From assembly GCA_014879765.1 (NCBI GenBank), contig JACSRL010000346.1, positions 1-17,423 of the forward strand: a DNA stretch of 17,423 bases, given 5' to 3'. The notes below the pieces were generated by a model that was not told the origin of the DNA, made no database searches, and saw only the letters and a program-made list of their open reading frames with translations. Below are positions 5,789-13,056 of the stretch, piece by piece. The position numbers were made by a program, and so were the translations under genes. Numbering within the stretch: the stretch's first letter is position 1; each line of letters starts with the position of its first letter. The stretch comes from Anaerolinea sp. (GTDB lineage Bacteria > Chloroflexota > Anaerolineae > JAAEKA01).

Positions 5789-7555
5789 TTGAGCAGCGAC
5801 ACTTCCTTGCGACCTGATAGCGCCAGCGCGCCCGCCAACCCTGCCCCCGCGCGCGGTTCATTGCCCCTGCCGGCCGGCGACGCTTATCGCCACTCCCTTC
5901 AGATCGGTGGCCGCGATCTGAAGAGCATGGTGCTCGCAGGCTATGCCTGGCTGGAACAACACAAGGAGACGGTCAACGCGCTCAACGTCTTTCCTGTGCC
6001 TGACGGCGACACCGGCACCAACATGTTTCTCACCATGCGGGCCGCCTGGCGCGAGATCGACCACAGCGACGAGGACGATGTCGGCCGCCTGGCGCAGGCC
6101 ATGGCGCAGGGCGCGCTGATGGGCGCACGGGGCAATTCCGGCGTCATTCTCTCGCAGATTCTGCGCGGCATGGCGCACGCCTTCCGCCACAAGCCGGCCA
6201 TCACCGGCGCGGACCTGGCCGTTGGCCTGCGCCGCGGCTCGGACACCGCCTACAAGGGGGTGGTCAAGCCGGTGGAGGGCACCATTCTGACGGTGATTCG
6301 CGCCGCGGCTGACGCGGCCCAGAAAGCGGCCGCGGTGGAGGACAGCGTCCCCTTCGTGTTGGCGCACACCGTCCAGGCGGCGGGCGAGGCGGTGGAGCAG
6401 ACCCCGCGCCTGCTGCCGGTGCTGGCCAAGGCCGGCGTCGTCGATTCCGGCGGCAAGGGGCTCTTCTACATCCTGGAAGGGATGCAGCGCGGCCTGAACG
6501 GCGAGTCGATGACCCCGGCCGCCGAGCTGCCGGCCGCCGAGGCGCCCCCGGCTCTGACGCTGGACCCCTACAACCTGCCGCCGGTGCGCTACGGCTTCGA
6601 CGTGCAGTTCCTGCTCTGGGGCGCTGCGCTCCAGGTGGACGAGATTCGCCGCTGGATGATCGAGAACGGCGATTTTGCGCTGGTGGAAGGCAGTTCTACC
6701 CTGGTCAAGGTTCACGTCCACGTTTTCGACCCCAGCGCGCCGCTGGCCTACGGGCTCCGGCAGGGCTTTTTGACCGACGTGGTGGTGGAGAACATGGATG
6801 CTATGGCCGCGGCCGGGCAGACGCCGGACGATGTGAAGGATGAGCTCAGCATCGCGCCGGGCCATGTTTCTCTGCTGGCCGAGCATGTCGGCCCCATCGG
6901 CGTGGTGGCCGTGGCGCCAGGGCCGGGCCTGGCCGAGGTGTTCGAGAGCCTGGGCGTGGGCGGCGTCATCTCCGGCGGCCAGACCATGAACCCCAGCATT
7001 CAGGAGCTGTGGGATGCTGTGGACGCGCTGCCCATCGACGAGGTGATCCTGCTGCCCAACAACAGCAACATTATCATGGCGGCACGCGGCGCGGCCGATG
7101 AGGCCGCACGTCGGGGCAAGCGAGTCGAGGTGGTGCCCAGCCGCACCGCGCCGCAGGGCATCAGCGCGCTGCTGGCCTTCAACCTGCAGGCCAGCCTGGA
7201 AGAAAACGTGGCCGCCATGACCCGCGCGCTGGCCGCCATCGACACCGGCGAGGTGACGGTGGCCGTGCGCGATGCCGAGATCGATGGCCTGGCTGTCAAG
7301 ACCGACGATGTGATCGGCCTGCTCAACGACACGCTGACCACCGTGGCCACCTCGCCGGAGGAGGCGGTCTTCGATCTGCTGGCCCAGATGCAGGCAGGCG
7401 AGGCGGAGATCATCACGGTCTACTACGGCGACCAGATCGACGCGGCGACGGCCGAAGCGTTGGGCGCACGTCTTGCCGGGGCCTATCCTGACCAGGAGAT
7501 CGAGGTCATCGCCGGCGGCCAGCCGCATTATCATTACATTCTGTCGACAGAGTGA
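5789..7555 (+). CDS. fakA: DAK2/DhaL-domain fatty-acid kinase-like protein (FakA/YloV)
   Basis: A 588-residue protein. Residues about 40-240 are the DhaL-type nucleotide-binding domain: LNVFPVPDGDTGTNM (65-79, Mg-binding aspartates), GARGNSGVILSQILRG (112-127) and VVDSGGKGL. The rest matches the YloV/FakA middle and C-terminal DegV-like domains (NNSNIIMAA, YYGDQ). In Staphylococcus FakA phosphorylates a fatty acid held by a DegV-fold FakB, giving acyl-phosphate for lipid synthesis. A DegV gene follows by 23 bp, so the kinase pair is complete. It appears to start at TTG 5789, with no convincing ribosome binding site; this gives an extra 35-residue Ser/Pro/Ala-rich N-terminus compared with the family. 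There is no ATG before residue 47. Start confidence is low, identity high. Confidence 0.9.
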   Translation: MSSDTSLRPDSASAPANPAPARGSLPLPAGDAYRHSLQIGGRDLKSMVLAGYAWLEQHKETVNALNVFPVPDGDTGTNMFLTMRAAWREIDHSDEDDVGRLAQAMAQGALMGARGNSGVILSQILRGMAHAFRHKPAITGADLAVGLRRGSDTAYKGVVKPVEGTILTVIRAAADAAQKAAAVEDSVPFVLAHTVQAAGEAVEQTPRLLPVLAKAGVVDSGGKGLFYILEGMQRGLNGESMTPAAELPAAEAPPALTLDPYNLPPVRYGFDVQFLLWGAALQVDEIRRWMIENGDFALVEGSSTLVKVHVHVFDPSAPLAYGLRQGFLTDVVVENMDAMAAAGQTPDDVKDELSIAPGHVSLLAEHVGPIGVVAVAPGPGLAEVFESLGVGGVISGGQTMNPSIQELWDAVDALPIDEVILLPNNSNIIMAARGAADEAARRGKRVEVVPSRTAPQGISALLAFNLQASLEENVAAMTRALAAIDTGEVTVAVRDAEIDGLAVKTDDVIGLLNDTLTTVATSPEEAVFDLLAQMQAGEAEIITVYYGDQIDAATAEALGARLAGAYPDQEIEVIAGGQPHYHYILSTE

Positions 7556-7578
7556 TTCTACCAAACCAGGAGCATCGT

Positions 7579-8430
7579 GTGGCTCGCGTCGCCATTGTTA
7601 CCGACAGCAACGCTTATCTTTCGCCTCGCCTGGCCCAACGCCTGAACGTCCATGTTCTGCCCCATACCATCCACCTGCCCCAGGGCACGTTCAAGGAGGG
7701 GGTCGATCTGACGCCGGCTGACTACAACCGGCTGATCAAGGAGGCGAAAGGCGATTTTATGCCGCGGGCCGTGGGGCCTTCGCAGGACAGCTTCGGCGAG
7801 CTCTATGGCCGGCTGTTGAAACAGACCGACCAGATTTTGTCGTTGCACGTCTCCAGCCACCTGAGCGGCACGGTGGAGAACGCGCGCGCCGCGCGGCGCT
7901 CCTACCTGGGGCGCTGCACCATCGAGGTGCTGGACAGCTTCTCCACCACCATCGGTCTGGGCTATCTGGTGCAGACGGCGGCCGTGGCGGCCGCGGCCGG
8001 CCGCAGCCTGGAAGACTGCGTTCGCCTGGTGCGTGGCCTGATGCCGCACATCTATCTTTTCTTCCTGACCAAGCACCTGCCCTACCTGGAGCGCGATGGG
8101 CGCATCAGCCCCGCGCAGTCTTTTCTGGGCAGCATGTTGGGCATCATGCCGTTGCTGCAAATCGAGGACGGCGATATCATTCCCCTGGAAAAGGTGCGCA
8201 CGGCGCAGCAGGGGGTGGATAAGCTTTTCGACTACGTGTCGGAGTTCGGCCGCCTGCAGAAGGCCGCCGTGCTGCAAAATGGCTTCGCAAAGGAGCAGCA
8301 GGCGCTGCTGGAGCGGCTGGAGCTGACCTATCCCGGCCATCCGTTCACCCTCCTGAGCTGCAACCCGTCGCTGGCCGTTCACCTGGGGCCTGAGGCCATC
8401 GGCGTGGTGGTGCTGGAAGCTGTCAGCTAG
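7579..8430 (+). CDS. fakB: DegV-family fatty-acid-binding protein (FakB-like)
   Basis: A 283-residue DegV protein. Motifs: VAIVTDSNAYL (4-14), VGPSQDSF, HVSSHLSGTVENAR (fatty-acid carboxylate loop), VLDSFSTTIGLG, LERDGRISPAQSFLGSMLGIMPLL and HLGPEAIGVVVL. DegV proteins bury a fatty acid; FakB members present it to FakA for phosphorylation. The GTG at 7579 is preferred: AGGAG lies six bases upstream. A GTG at 7552, overlapping the fakA stop, would add nine residues and has no ribosome binding site. The gene is 23 bp after the kinase gene and 9 bp before recG, consistent with cotranscription. The fatty-acid preference cannot be read from sequence. Confidence 0.92.
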   Translation: MARVAIVTDSNAYLSPRLAQRLNVHVLPHTIHLPQGTFKEGVDLTPADYNRLIKEAKGDFMPRAVGPSQDSFGELYGRLLKQTDQILSLHVSSHLSGTVENARAARRSYLGRCTIEVLDSFSTTIGLGYLVQTAAVAAAAGRSLEDCVRLVRGLMPHIYLFFLTKHLPYLERDGRISPAQSFLGSMLGIMPLLQIEDGDIIPLEKVRTAQQGVDKLFDYVSEFGRLQKAAVLQNGFAKEQQALLERLELTYPGHPFTLLSCNPSLAVHLGPEAIGVVVLEAVS

Positions 8431-8439
8431 AGGACGACT

Positions 8440-11118
8440 GTGGATAACGCGATCGAACGACTCAAGAAGATACTCAAGCTGGAGCACCAGCACGGCTGTC
8501 GCGACAAGACGGTCATCGGCGGCATGGGGCGCCTGGCTGATCGCTGGCAGAGCGACGCGACCAAGGAGATCACGCTGGACGGCCAGGGGGAGCTGATCAG
8601 CCAGATTGTGCTCCGTCTCAGGAGCTATGGCCAGTTGCCGAGCCCGGCCGGCCGCAAGGAGGCCATCGAGCAGATGCTGGCGCTGGCCGAGCAGTGGAAC
8701 CGGCCGCCCGCGTCCGATCCTCAGGCGGCCCAGCCCATGCCCGCCAGCCCGCGGCCCGCGCCGCCGCCTTCGGTCGCACCTGTGCCCGCGGCCAGCCCGC
8801 GGCCCGCGCCGCCCGCCAGCCCGCGGCCCGCGCCGCCGCCTCCGGTCGCGCCGCCGCCCGCGGCCAGCCCGCGGCCGGTGCCAGAGCCAGCCAAACCGGC
8901 GGCCGCGCCAGCCTGGCGGCCGCCAGCGCCGGCCGGTGCCCAGCCCAGCCGGCCGCCAGTCAAGGCCGCGCCGTCGCCCCTGGGGCCAGCCTACGCCAAC
9001 GTGCGCCCCACGCCGGTGGGCACCGCCAGCCTGAGCGCGTCCATCAGCCGCCTGCCGGGCATCGGCCCCACCTTCAGCGAGCGGCTGGCCAAGATCGGCA
9101 TTCGCACCATCGGCGACATGCTCTGGCTGCTGCCGCGGCGCTATGATGACTACCGCACCATGAAGCCGATCCACCAACTGCGCGACGGCGACGAGGTGAC
9201 GATCCTGGCCAACCTGTGGGATCTGAAGAGCAAACAACTGCCGGGACGGGGCGCGACCGTCGTCACCGGTCTGTTGGGCGATTCCACGGCCACCATCCAG
9301 GTCAGTTGGTTCAGCCCCTGGGTGCTCAAACAGCTCAAGCCCAACCAGTCCTATGTCTTCAGCGGCAAGGTGCAGAGCTATCTGGGCCGTCTGACCATGC
9401 GCAACCCGGAGTTCGAGGAGCCGGACAGCGAGCTGCTGCACACCGGCCGTCTGGCGCCGGTCTATCCGCTGACCAAGGGCATCAGCGCCAAGTGGATGCG
9501 CAAAACCCAGAGACAGGTGGTGACCGAGTGGGGCCGGCGGGTGCATGACTATCTGCCGGAGAGCGTGCGCCAGCAGGCGGGCCTGATGACCCTGGCCCAA
9601 GCGCTGGAGCAGGTGCATTTCCCCGATGACCAGGCCAGCTTGCAGGCGGCGCGCCAGCGGCTGGCGTTTGACGAGCTGTTTGTGATCCAGATCGGCGTGC
9701 TGCGCCAGCGTCAGGAGTACCGCTCCCTGCCCACGCAGCCGTTCCCGCTGGATGCGGCCGGCCGGGCAGCCTTCGCCGAGGCGCTGCCCTTCCAGTTCAC
9801 CGCCGCCCAGACGCGCGCCACGGCCGCCATCCTGGACGATCTGGCGGGCGACCGGCCCATGAGCCGCCTGCTGCAAGGGGATGTGGGGTCAGGCAAGACG
9901 GCCGTGGCGGCCAACGCTATGTGGGCTGTGGCCCTCAACGGCGCGCAGGCGGCGATGATGGCTCCCACCGAGATCCTGGCCGAACAGCATTTCCGCGGGC
10001 TCAGCCGGCTCTTCGGCTCTCTCTCGGTGCAGGAGCGTCCGCTGCGCGTCGCCCTGCTGACGGGCAGCGTCAAGGGCGCTGAACGGGCGGCCACGCTGCG
10101 CGGCCTGGCGGCCGGCGAGATCGACATCGCCGTGGGCACCCATGCGCTGATCCAGGAAGGGGTCGAGTTCCACAACCTGGGACTGGCCATCATCGACGAA
10201 CAGCACCGCTTCGGCGTGCGCCAGCGGGCCATGCTGCGCGACAAGGCCGCGGCCGAGGAGGAGGAGGCAGGCCAGGAACCGCCCGCGCCCCATCTGTTGG
10301 TGATGACCGCCACCCCCATTCCGCGCACCCTGTCGTTGACGGTCTTCGGCGACCTGGACGCCTCGGTGATCGACGAGATGCCCCCCGGCCGCCAGCCGAT
10401 CAAGACGCGCTGGATGCTGGCGCGCGAGCGCGAGCGCGCCTACAGCTTCATTCGCCGCCAGGTGGAGGCCGGCCGGCAGGCCTTCATCATCTATCCGCTG
10501 GTCGAGGAATCGGAGAGCCTGGCGGCCAAGGCAGCCGTGCCGGAGTTCGAGCAGCTCAGCCGCGAGGTCTTTCCGCAGTTGCGCCTGGGGCTGCTGCACG
10601 GCCGGATGAAAGGCGCGGAGAAGGACGCTGTGATGCAGGCCATGCAGCGCGGCGCGATCGACGTCCTGGTGGCCACATCGGTGGTGGAGGTGGGCATCGA
10701 CATCCCCAACGCCACGGTGATTCTGATCGAGGATGCCGAGCGCTTTGGCCTGGCCCAACTGCACCAGTTCCGCGGCCGCGTGGGCCGGGGCGAACACGCC
10801 TCCTACTGCATTTTGATCTCAGACGCTACCACGGCCCACGCAGCCGAGCGCCTGCACGCGCTGGAGCAGTCGCAGGATGGCTTCGTCCTGGCCGAGAAGG
10901 ACCTGCAACTGCGCGGGCCGGGCGATTTCTTTGGCACCCGCCAGAGCGGCCTGCCTGACCTGAAGATGGCCCAGCTCAGCGACCTGCGCACGCTGGAGCT
11001 GGCGCGCGCAGAGGCCACCCGCCTGCTGCAAGAGGACCCTGACCTGAGCCTGCCGGAGCACACGGCTCTGGCCCGCAAGACCCGCCAGTTCTGGCGCGGC
11101 GACGGAGATGTGAGCTGA
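8440..11118 (+). CDS. recG: ATP-dependent DNA helicase RecG with long N-terminal extension
   Basis: An 892-residue superfamily-2 helicase that reverses stalled replication forks and migrates Holliday junctions. Residues 1-85 are a predicted helical region, 86-190 a Pro/Ala-rich linker, and about 195 onward is canonical RecG: wedge/OB domain (ISRLPGIGPTFSERL, FSGKVQSYLGRL), Walker A GDVGSGKT (480-487), DEQH (586-589), TATPIPRTLSLTVFGDLD, VATSVVEVGIDIPNA, QLHQFRGRVGRG and GPGDFFGTRQSG. At 892 residues it is about 200 longer than E. coli RecG (693), all at the N-terminus. The linker is encoded by imperfect repeats of SPRPAPP. The start is GTG at 8440 with GAGGA just upstream, 9 bp after degV. 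The gene is followed after 1 bp by coaD. Confidence 0.97.
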   Translation: MDNAIERLKKILKLEHQHGCRDKTVIGGMGRLADRWQSDATKEITLDGQGELISQIVLRLRSYGQLPSPAGRKEAIEQMLALAEQWNRPPASDPQAAQPMPASPRPAPPPSVAPVPAASPRPAPPASPRPAPPPPVAPPPAASPRPVPEPAKPAAAPAWRPPAPAGAQPSRPPVKAAPSPLGPAYANVRPTPVGTASLSASISRLPGIGPTFSERLAKIGIRTIGDMLWLLPRRYDDYRTMKPIHQLRDGDEVTILANLWDLKSKQLPGRGATVVTGLLGDSTATIQVSWFSPWVLKQLKPNQSYVFSGKVQSYLGRLTMRNPEFEEPDSELLHTGRLAPVYPLTKGISAKWMRKTQRQVVTEWGRRVHDYLPESVRQQAGLMTLAQALEQVHFPDDQASLQAARQRLAFDELFVIQIGVLRQRQEYRSLPTQPFPLDAAGRAAFAEALPFQFTAAQTRATAAILDDLAGDRPMSRLLQGDVGSGKTAVAANAMWAVALNGAQAAMMAPTEILAEQHFRGLSRLFGSLSVQERPLRVALLTGSVKGAERAATLRGLAAGEIDIAVGTHALIQEGVEFHNLGLAIIDEQHRFGVRQRAMLRDKAAAEEEEAGQEPPAPHLLVMTATPIPRTLSLTVFGDLDASVIDEMPPGRQPIKTRWMLARERERAYSFIRRQVEAGRQAFIIYPLVEESESLAAKAAVPEFEQLSREVFPQLRLGLLHGRMKGAEKDAVMQAMQRGAIDVLVATSVVEVGIDIPNATVILIEDAERFGLAQLHQFRGRVGRGEHASYCILISDATTAHAAERLHALEQSQDGFVLAEKDLQLRGPGDFFGTRQSGLPDLKMAQLSDLRTLELARAEATRLLQEDPDLSLPEHTALARKTRQFWRGDGDVS

Positions 11119-11119
11119 C

Positions 11120-11599
11120 ATGCCCATTGCCCTTTATCCCGGCTCTTTCGACCCGATCCACAGCGGCCACATTGACATCGCCGAGCGGGCCGCCCGCCTG
11201 TTCGAGCAGGTGGTGGTGGCTGTCTACGACAGTCCCGCCAGCAAGCGGCTGCTGTTCAGCACCGAACAGCGCGTCGAGCTGGCGCGCGCCACCTTGCAGC
11301 ACCTGCCCACCGTGCAGGTGATCCCCTACCGCGGGCTGACCGTGGAGATCGCCCACCAGGTGGGCGCGACGGCGCTGGTGCGCGGCCTGCGCGCGACCTC
11401 AGACTACGAATACGAGGCGCAACTGGCGTTGACCAACAAGGCGCTGGCGCCGGACATCGACACGGTGATGCTGATCACCAGCCTTAAATACGCCTATCTC
11501 AGCGCCTCGATCCTGAAGGAAGTGGCCGCGCTGGGCGGCGACATCAGCCGTTGGGCGCCGCCGCTGGTGGTGGAGGCGCTCCTGAGCATCCGCAGATAA
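11120..11599 (+). CDS. coaD: Phosphopantetheine adenylyltransferase
   Basis: A 159-residue enzyme, the usual CoaD length, making dephospho-CoA from 4'-phosphopantetheine and ATP in the fourth step of CoA synthesis. Motifs: YPGSFDPIHSGHIDI (6-20, with the H14-x-x-H17 nucleotidyltransferase pair), RGLRATSDYEYE (88-99) and the second nucleotide-binding motif LSASILKEVA (127-136). Family members usually have TNGH where this protein has HSGH. The gene begins 1 bp after the recG stop, so it is probably translationally coupled; a GGAG lies 12 bases before ATG. CoA made here feeds acyl carrier and fatty-acid metabolism, represented nearby by fabD and fabG. Confidence 0.97.
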   Translation: MPIALYPGSFDPIHSGHIDIAERAARLFEQVVVAVYDSPASKRLLFSTEQRVELARATLQHLPTVQVIPYRGLTVEIAHQVGATALVRGLRATSDYEYEAQLALTNKALAPDIDTVMLITSLKYAYLSASILKEVAALGGDISRWAPPLVVEALLSIRR

Positions 11600-11609
11600 G
11601 GAGGTGATT
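11598..11609 (+). promoter_or_regulatory. Full-length Shine-Dalgarno overlapping the annotated GTG start
   Basis: AAGGAGGTGATT matches the 3' end of 16S rRNA over its whole length. The only standard in-frame start near it, GTG 11604-11606, is part of this sequence and so cannot be used with normal spacing. ATA at 11613 is in frame and optimally spaced; TTG at 11609 is out of frame and reads TTG TCA TAG. Confidence 0.6.
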
Positions 11610-12056
11610 GTCATAGAACTGCAACAACTCATCAACCAACTGGAGAGTGTGATCAGCCACGGCAAGCGCGTGCCGCTGTCACAGAACATCATGGTGGACG
11701 AGGAGTCCGTGCGTCGCGTCATCGACCAGATGCGCGTCTCGGTGCCTGATATCATCAAGCAGGCCGAGCGCACGCTGGGCGAACGCGATCGCATCATCGC
11801 CCAGGCCAACGAAGAGGCTGGCCGCATCGTCCAGATGGGCCGCGAGCAGGCCACCGACATGGTCGAACACCACGAGCTGGTGGAGGACGCGCGCCGCCGG
11901 GCCAACGACCTGCTGGCCGAGGCCGAGCGTGAGGCGGCCGCAATGCGGGCCGAGGCGGATCGCTACGCGCTGAACTCACTGGCCAGCCTGGCCGAACAGG
12001 TGACCAAGATCGACCGCGAGGTCAAGAACGGCATGGCGGCCCTGCAAGGCCACTGA
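11604..12056 (+). CDS. DivIVA/SepIVA-like coiled-coil protein
   Basis: About 150 residues, mostly helical and highly charged. Residues 1-25 (IELQQLINQLESVISHGKRVP) match the N-terminus of DivIVA-like proteins that follow coaD in Actinobacteria and Chloroflexota. A long Ala/Glu/Arg-rich coiled coil (about 45-125; QAERTLGERDRIIAQANEEA, DLLAEAEREAAAMRAEADRY) follows, then a short C-terminal amphipathic helix. By position (coaD, this gene, yceD, rpmF) it corresponds to mycobacterial SepIVA, which acts in cell division and envelope organisation; a role here is inference. It is often mislabelled ATPase or ATP synthase B. The start codon is uncertain: GTG at 11604 overlaps a perfect Shine-Dalgarno, while ATA at 11613 is well spaced. 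Confidence 0.8.
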   Translation: MIVIELQQLINQLESVISHGKRVPLSQNIMVDEESVRRVIDQMRVSVPDIIKQAERTLGERDRIIAQANEEAGRIVQMGREQATDMVEHHELVEDARRRANDLLAEAEREAAAMRAEADRYALNSLASLAEQVTKIDREVKNGMAALQGH

Positions 12057-12069
12057 CGCCCCGCCCGTC

Positions 12070-12114
12070 ATCCTGGCGTCCCACTTGCTGCCCTGACCGA
12101 AGGGGGCGCAGGAT
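12070..12114. other. Nested inverted repeat after the coiled-coil gene
   Basis: ATCCTGGCG (12070-12078) pairs with CGCAGGAT (12107-12114) with one bulge, and inside it CCCT (12091-12094) pairs with AGGG (12101-12104). No T tract follows. It may be a REP-like element or a weak 3' end for the upstream operon. Confidence 0.35.
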
Positions 12115-12142
12115 CGCGGCGCCGTGTGACCGGCCTGCATTT

Positions 12143-12171
12143 TTGACATCCACCCTGTGCTGCCCTATAAT
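12143..12171 (+). promoter_or_regulatory. Perfect-consensus sigma70 promoter upstream of yceD
   Basis: TTGACA at 12143-12148 and TATAAT at 12166-12171 match both consensus hexamers exactly and are separated by 17 bp. Transcription would start near 12178 and give a leader of about 53 nt before yceD. It separates the yceD-rpmF unit from the fak-recG-coaD operon. Confidence 0.9.
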
Positions 12172-12180
12172 TCGCTGTCT

Positions 12181-12208
12181 GGCGCGTCAGCGCGTTTTTT
12201 GTTGCGCC
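12181..12208 (+). promoter_or_regulatory. Hairpin with T6 run at the very start of the yceD leader
   Basis: GCGC (12182-12185) can pair with GCGC (12190-12193) directly before TTTTTT (12195-12200). Alternatively GGCGC (12181-12185) can pair with GCGCC (12204-12208), which disrupts the first hairpin. The layout resembles a minimal attenuator, but the stem is only 4 bp and lies within about 25 nt of the predicted start site. Confidence 0.3.
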
Positions 12209-12230
12209 CTGGCTGCGCCGGGAAACTGCC

Positions 12231-12776
12231 ATGATCGAAGAACGAACCCAGTGGAACGTCGCCCAACTGCTCAAAGAGCCGATTGGCGCGACCCGCAGCT
12301 TCGACGTGTTGGCCACGGTGTTGCAAGAGGACGCCGACATCCAGCAGGCCACGCCGCTGGCCGGCCGGATCGTCATGCTGCGCACCAGCCAGGGCGTGCT
12401 GGTCGAGGGCGACCTGGACGGCGCGGCGGTGGTCGAGTGCAGCCGCTGTCTGCGGCCGGTCACTGTGCCGGTCTCGGTGGCGCTGGAAGAAGAGTTCAAG
12501 CCCACGGTGGATGTGGTGCGCGGCGCCTATCTGCACGTGGATGAAGAGGATGCGGCGCTGTTGATCGACGAGCATCACATCCTGGACCTGACCGAGGTGC
12601 TGCGCCAGGCGATCCTGCTGGAAACGCCGATGCAGGTTCTTTGCCGGCCCGACTGCGCCGGCTTCTGCCAGACCTGCGGCCAGGATCTCAATCAAGGGCC
12701 GTGCGATTGCCTGCCCGCCGACACCGACCCGCGCTGGGATCAGCTCAGCGCCCTGTTGGAAGATATCAAACTGTAG
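12231..12776 (+). CDS. yceD: YceD/DUF177 family protein
   Basis: A 181-residue DUF177 protein, the usual neighbour of rpmF in bacteria; it has been linked to 23S rRNA accumulation, with plant homologs in plastid ribosome biogenesis. Visible: the DLDGAAVVECSRCLRPV segment (61-77, C70 and C73), DLTEVLRQAILLETPMQVLC, and the C-terminal cysteine cluster CRPDCAGFCQTCGQDLN (138-154) followed by C158 and C160, probably metal-binding. It is expressed from the consensus promoter at 12143-12171 and followed after 19 bp by rpmF. The ATG at 12231 has only a weak GGGAAA upstream. A gene symbol is used by analogy with E. coli. Confidence 0.92.
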   Translation: MIEERTQWNVAQLLKEPIGATRSFDVLATVLQEDADIQQATPLAGRIVMLRTSQGVLVEGDLDGAAVVECSRCLRPVTVPVSVALEEEFKPTVDVVRGAYLHVDEEDAALLIDEHHILDLTEVLRQAILLETPMQVLCRPDCAGFCQTCGQDLNQGPCDCLPADTDPRWDQLSALLEDIKL

Positions 12777-12795
12777 GACAAAAGGAGTAAAACCC

Positions 12796-12984
12796 ATGCC
12801 CCCGTTGCCAAAGCGCAAGGTTTCCAAGGGCCGCCGTGACCGCCGCCGTTCCCACGACGCGATCAGCAAGCCCAGCCTGGTGGAGTGCCCCCAGTGCCAC
12901 AACAAGCATCTGGCGCACCGCGTCTGCACCTCCTGCGGCACCTACCGCGGCCGTGCAATCCTGATGGCTGAAGAAGAGAAGTAG
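12796..12984 (+). CDS. rpmF: 50S ribosomal protein L32
   Basis: A 62-residue basic protein. It starts PPLPKRKVSKGRRDRRRSHDAI, close to the classic PKRKTSKSRRRKRRAH pattern, and has the zinc-ribbon cysteines CPQC (31-34) and CTSC (44-47). A strong AAAGGAG lies nine bases before the ATG. The order yceD-rpmF is widely conserved. In many bacteria plsX and fabH come next; here fabD follows directly after a hairpin, and plsX and fabH are absent from the window. Confidence 0.97.
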   Translation: MPPLPKRKVSKGRRDRRRSHDAISKPSLVECPQCHNKHLAHRVCTSCGTYRGRAILMAEEEK

Positions 12985-12997
12985 AGTCGGCAGCGAC

Positions 12998-13037
12998 GGC
13001 AGACTTGGACAGCAGCCGCTGAGCGAAGTCTGCCTTT
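12998..13037 (+). terminator. Probable intrinsic terminator after rpmF
   Basis: GGCAGACTT (12998-13006) pairs perfectly with AAGTCTGCC (13026-13034), with a 19-base loop, and TTT follows. The T tract is short, so partial readthrough into fabD is plausible. No separate fabD promoter is evident. Confidence 0.5.
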
Positions 13038-13056
13038 CCAGAACCAGGTGCAGACT

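Noticed and set aside
5858..7564. 568-residue open frame antisense to the fakA-like gene
   Set aside because: His/Arg/Gln-rich composition typical of the reverse frame of a GC-rich gene; the plus strand carries clear DAK2 motifs.
7558..9876. 772-residue minus-strand frame over degV and recG
   Set aside because: Covers two well-supported genes on the other strand, is low complexity and shows no recognisable domain.
11604..12056. ATP synthase subunit B
   Set aside because: The coiled coil gives superficial similarity, but there is no N-terminal membrane helix and no atp genes nearby; the coaD-yceD context fits the DivIVA/SepIVA-like family.
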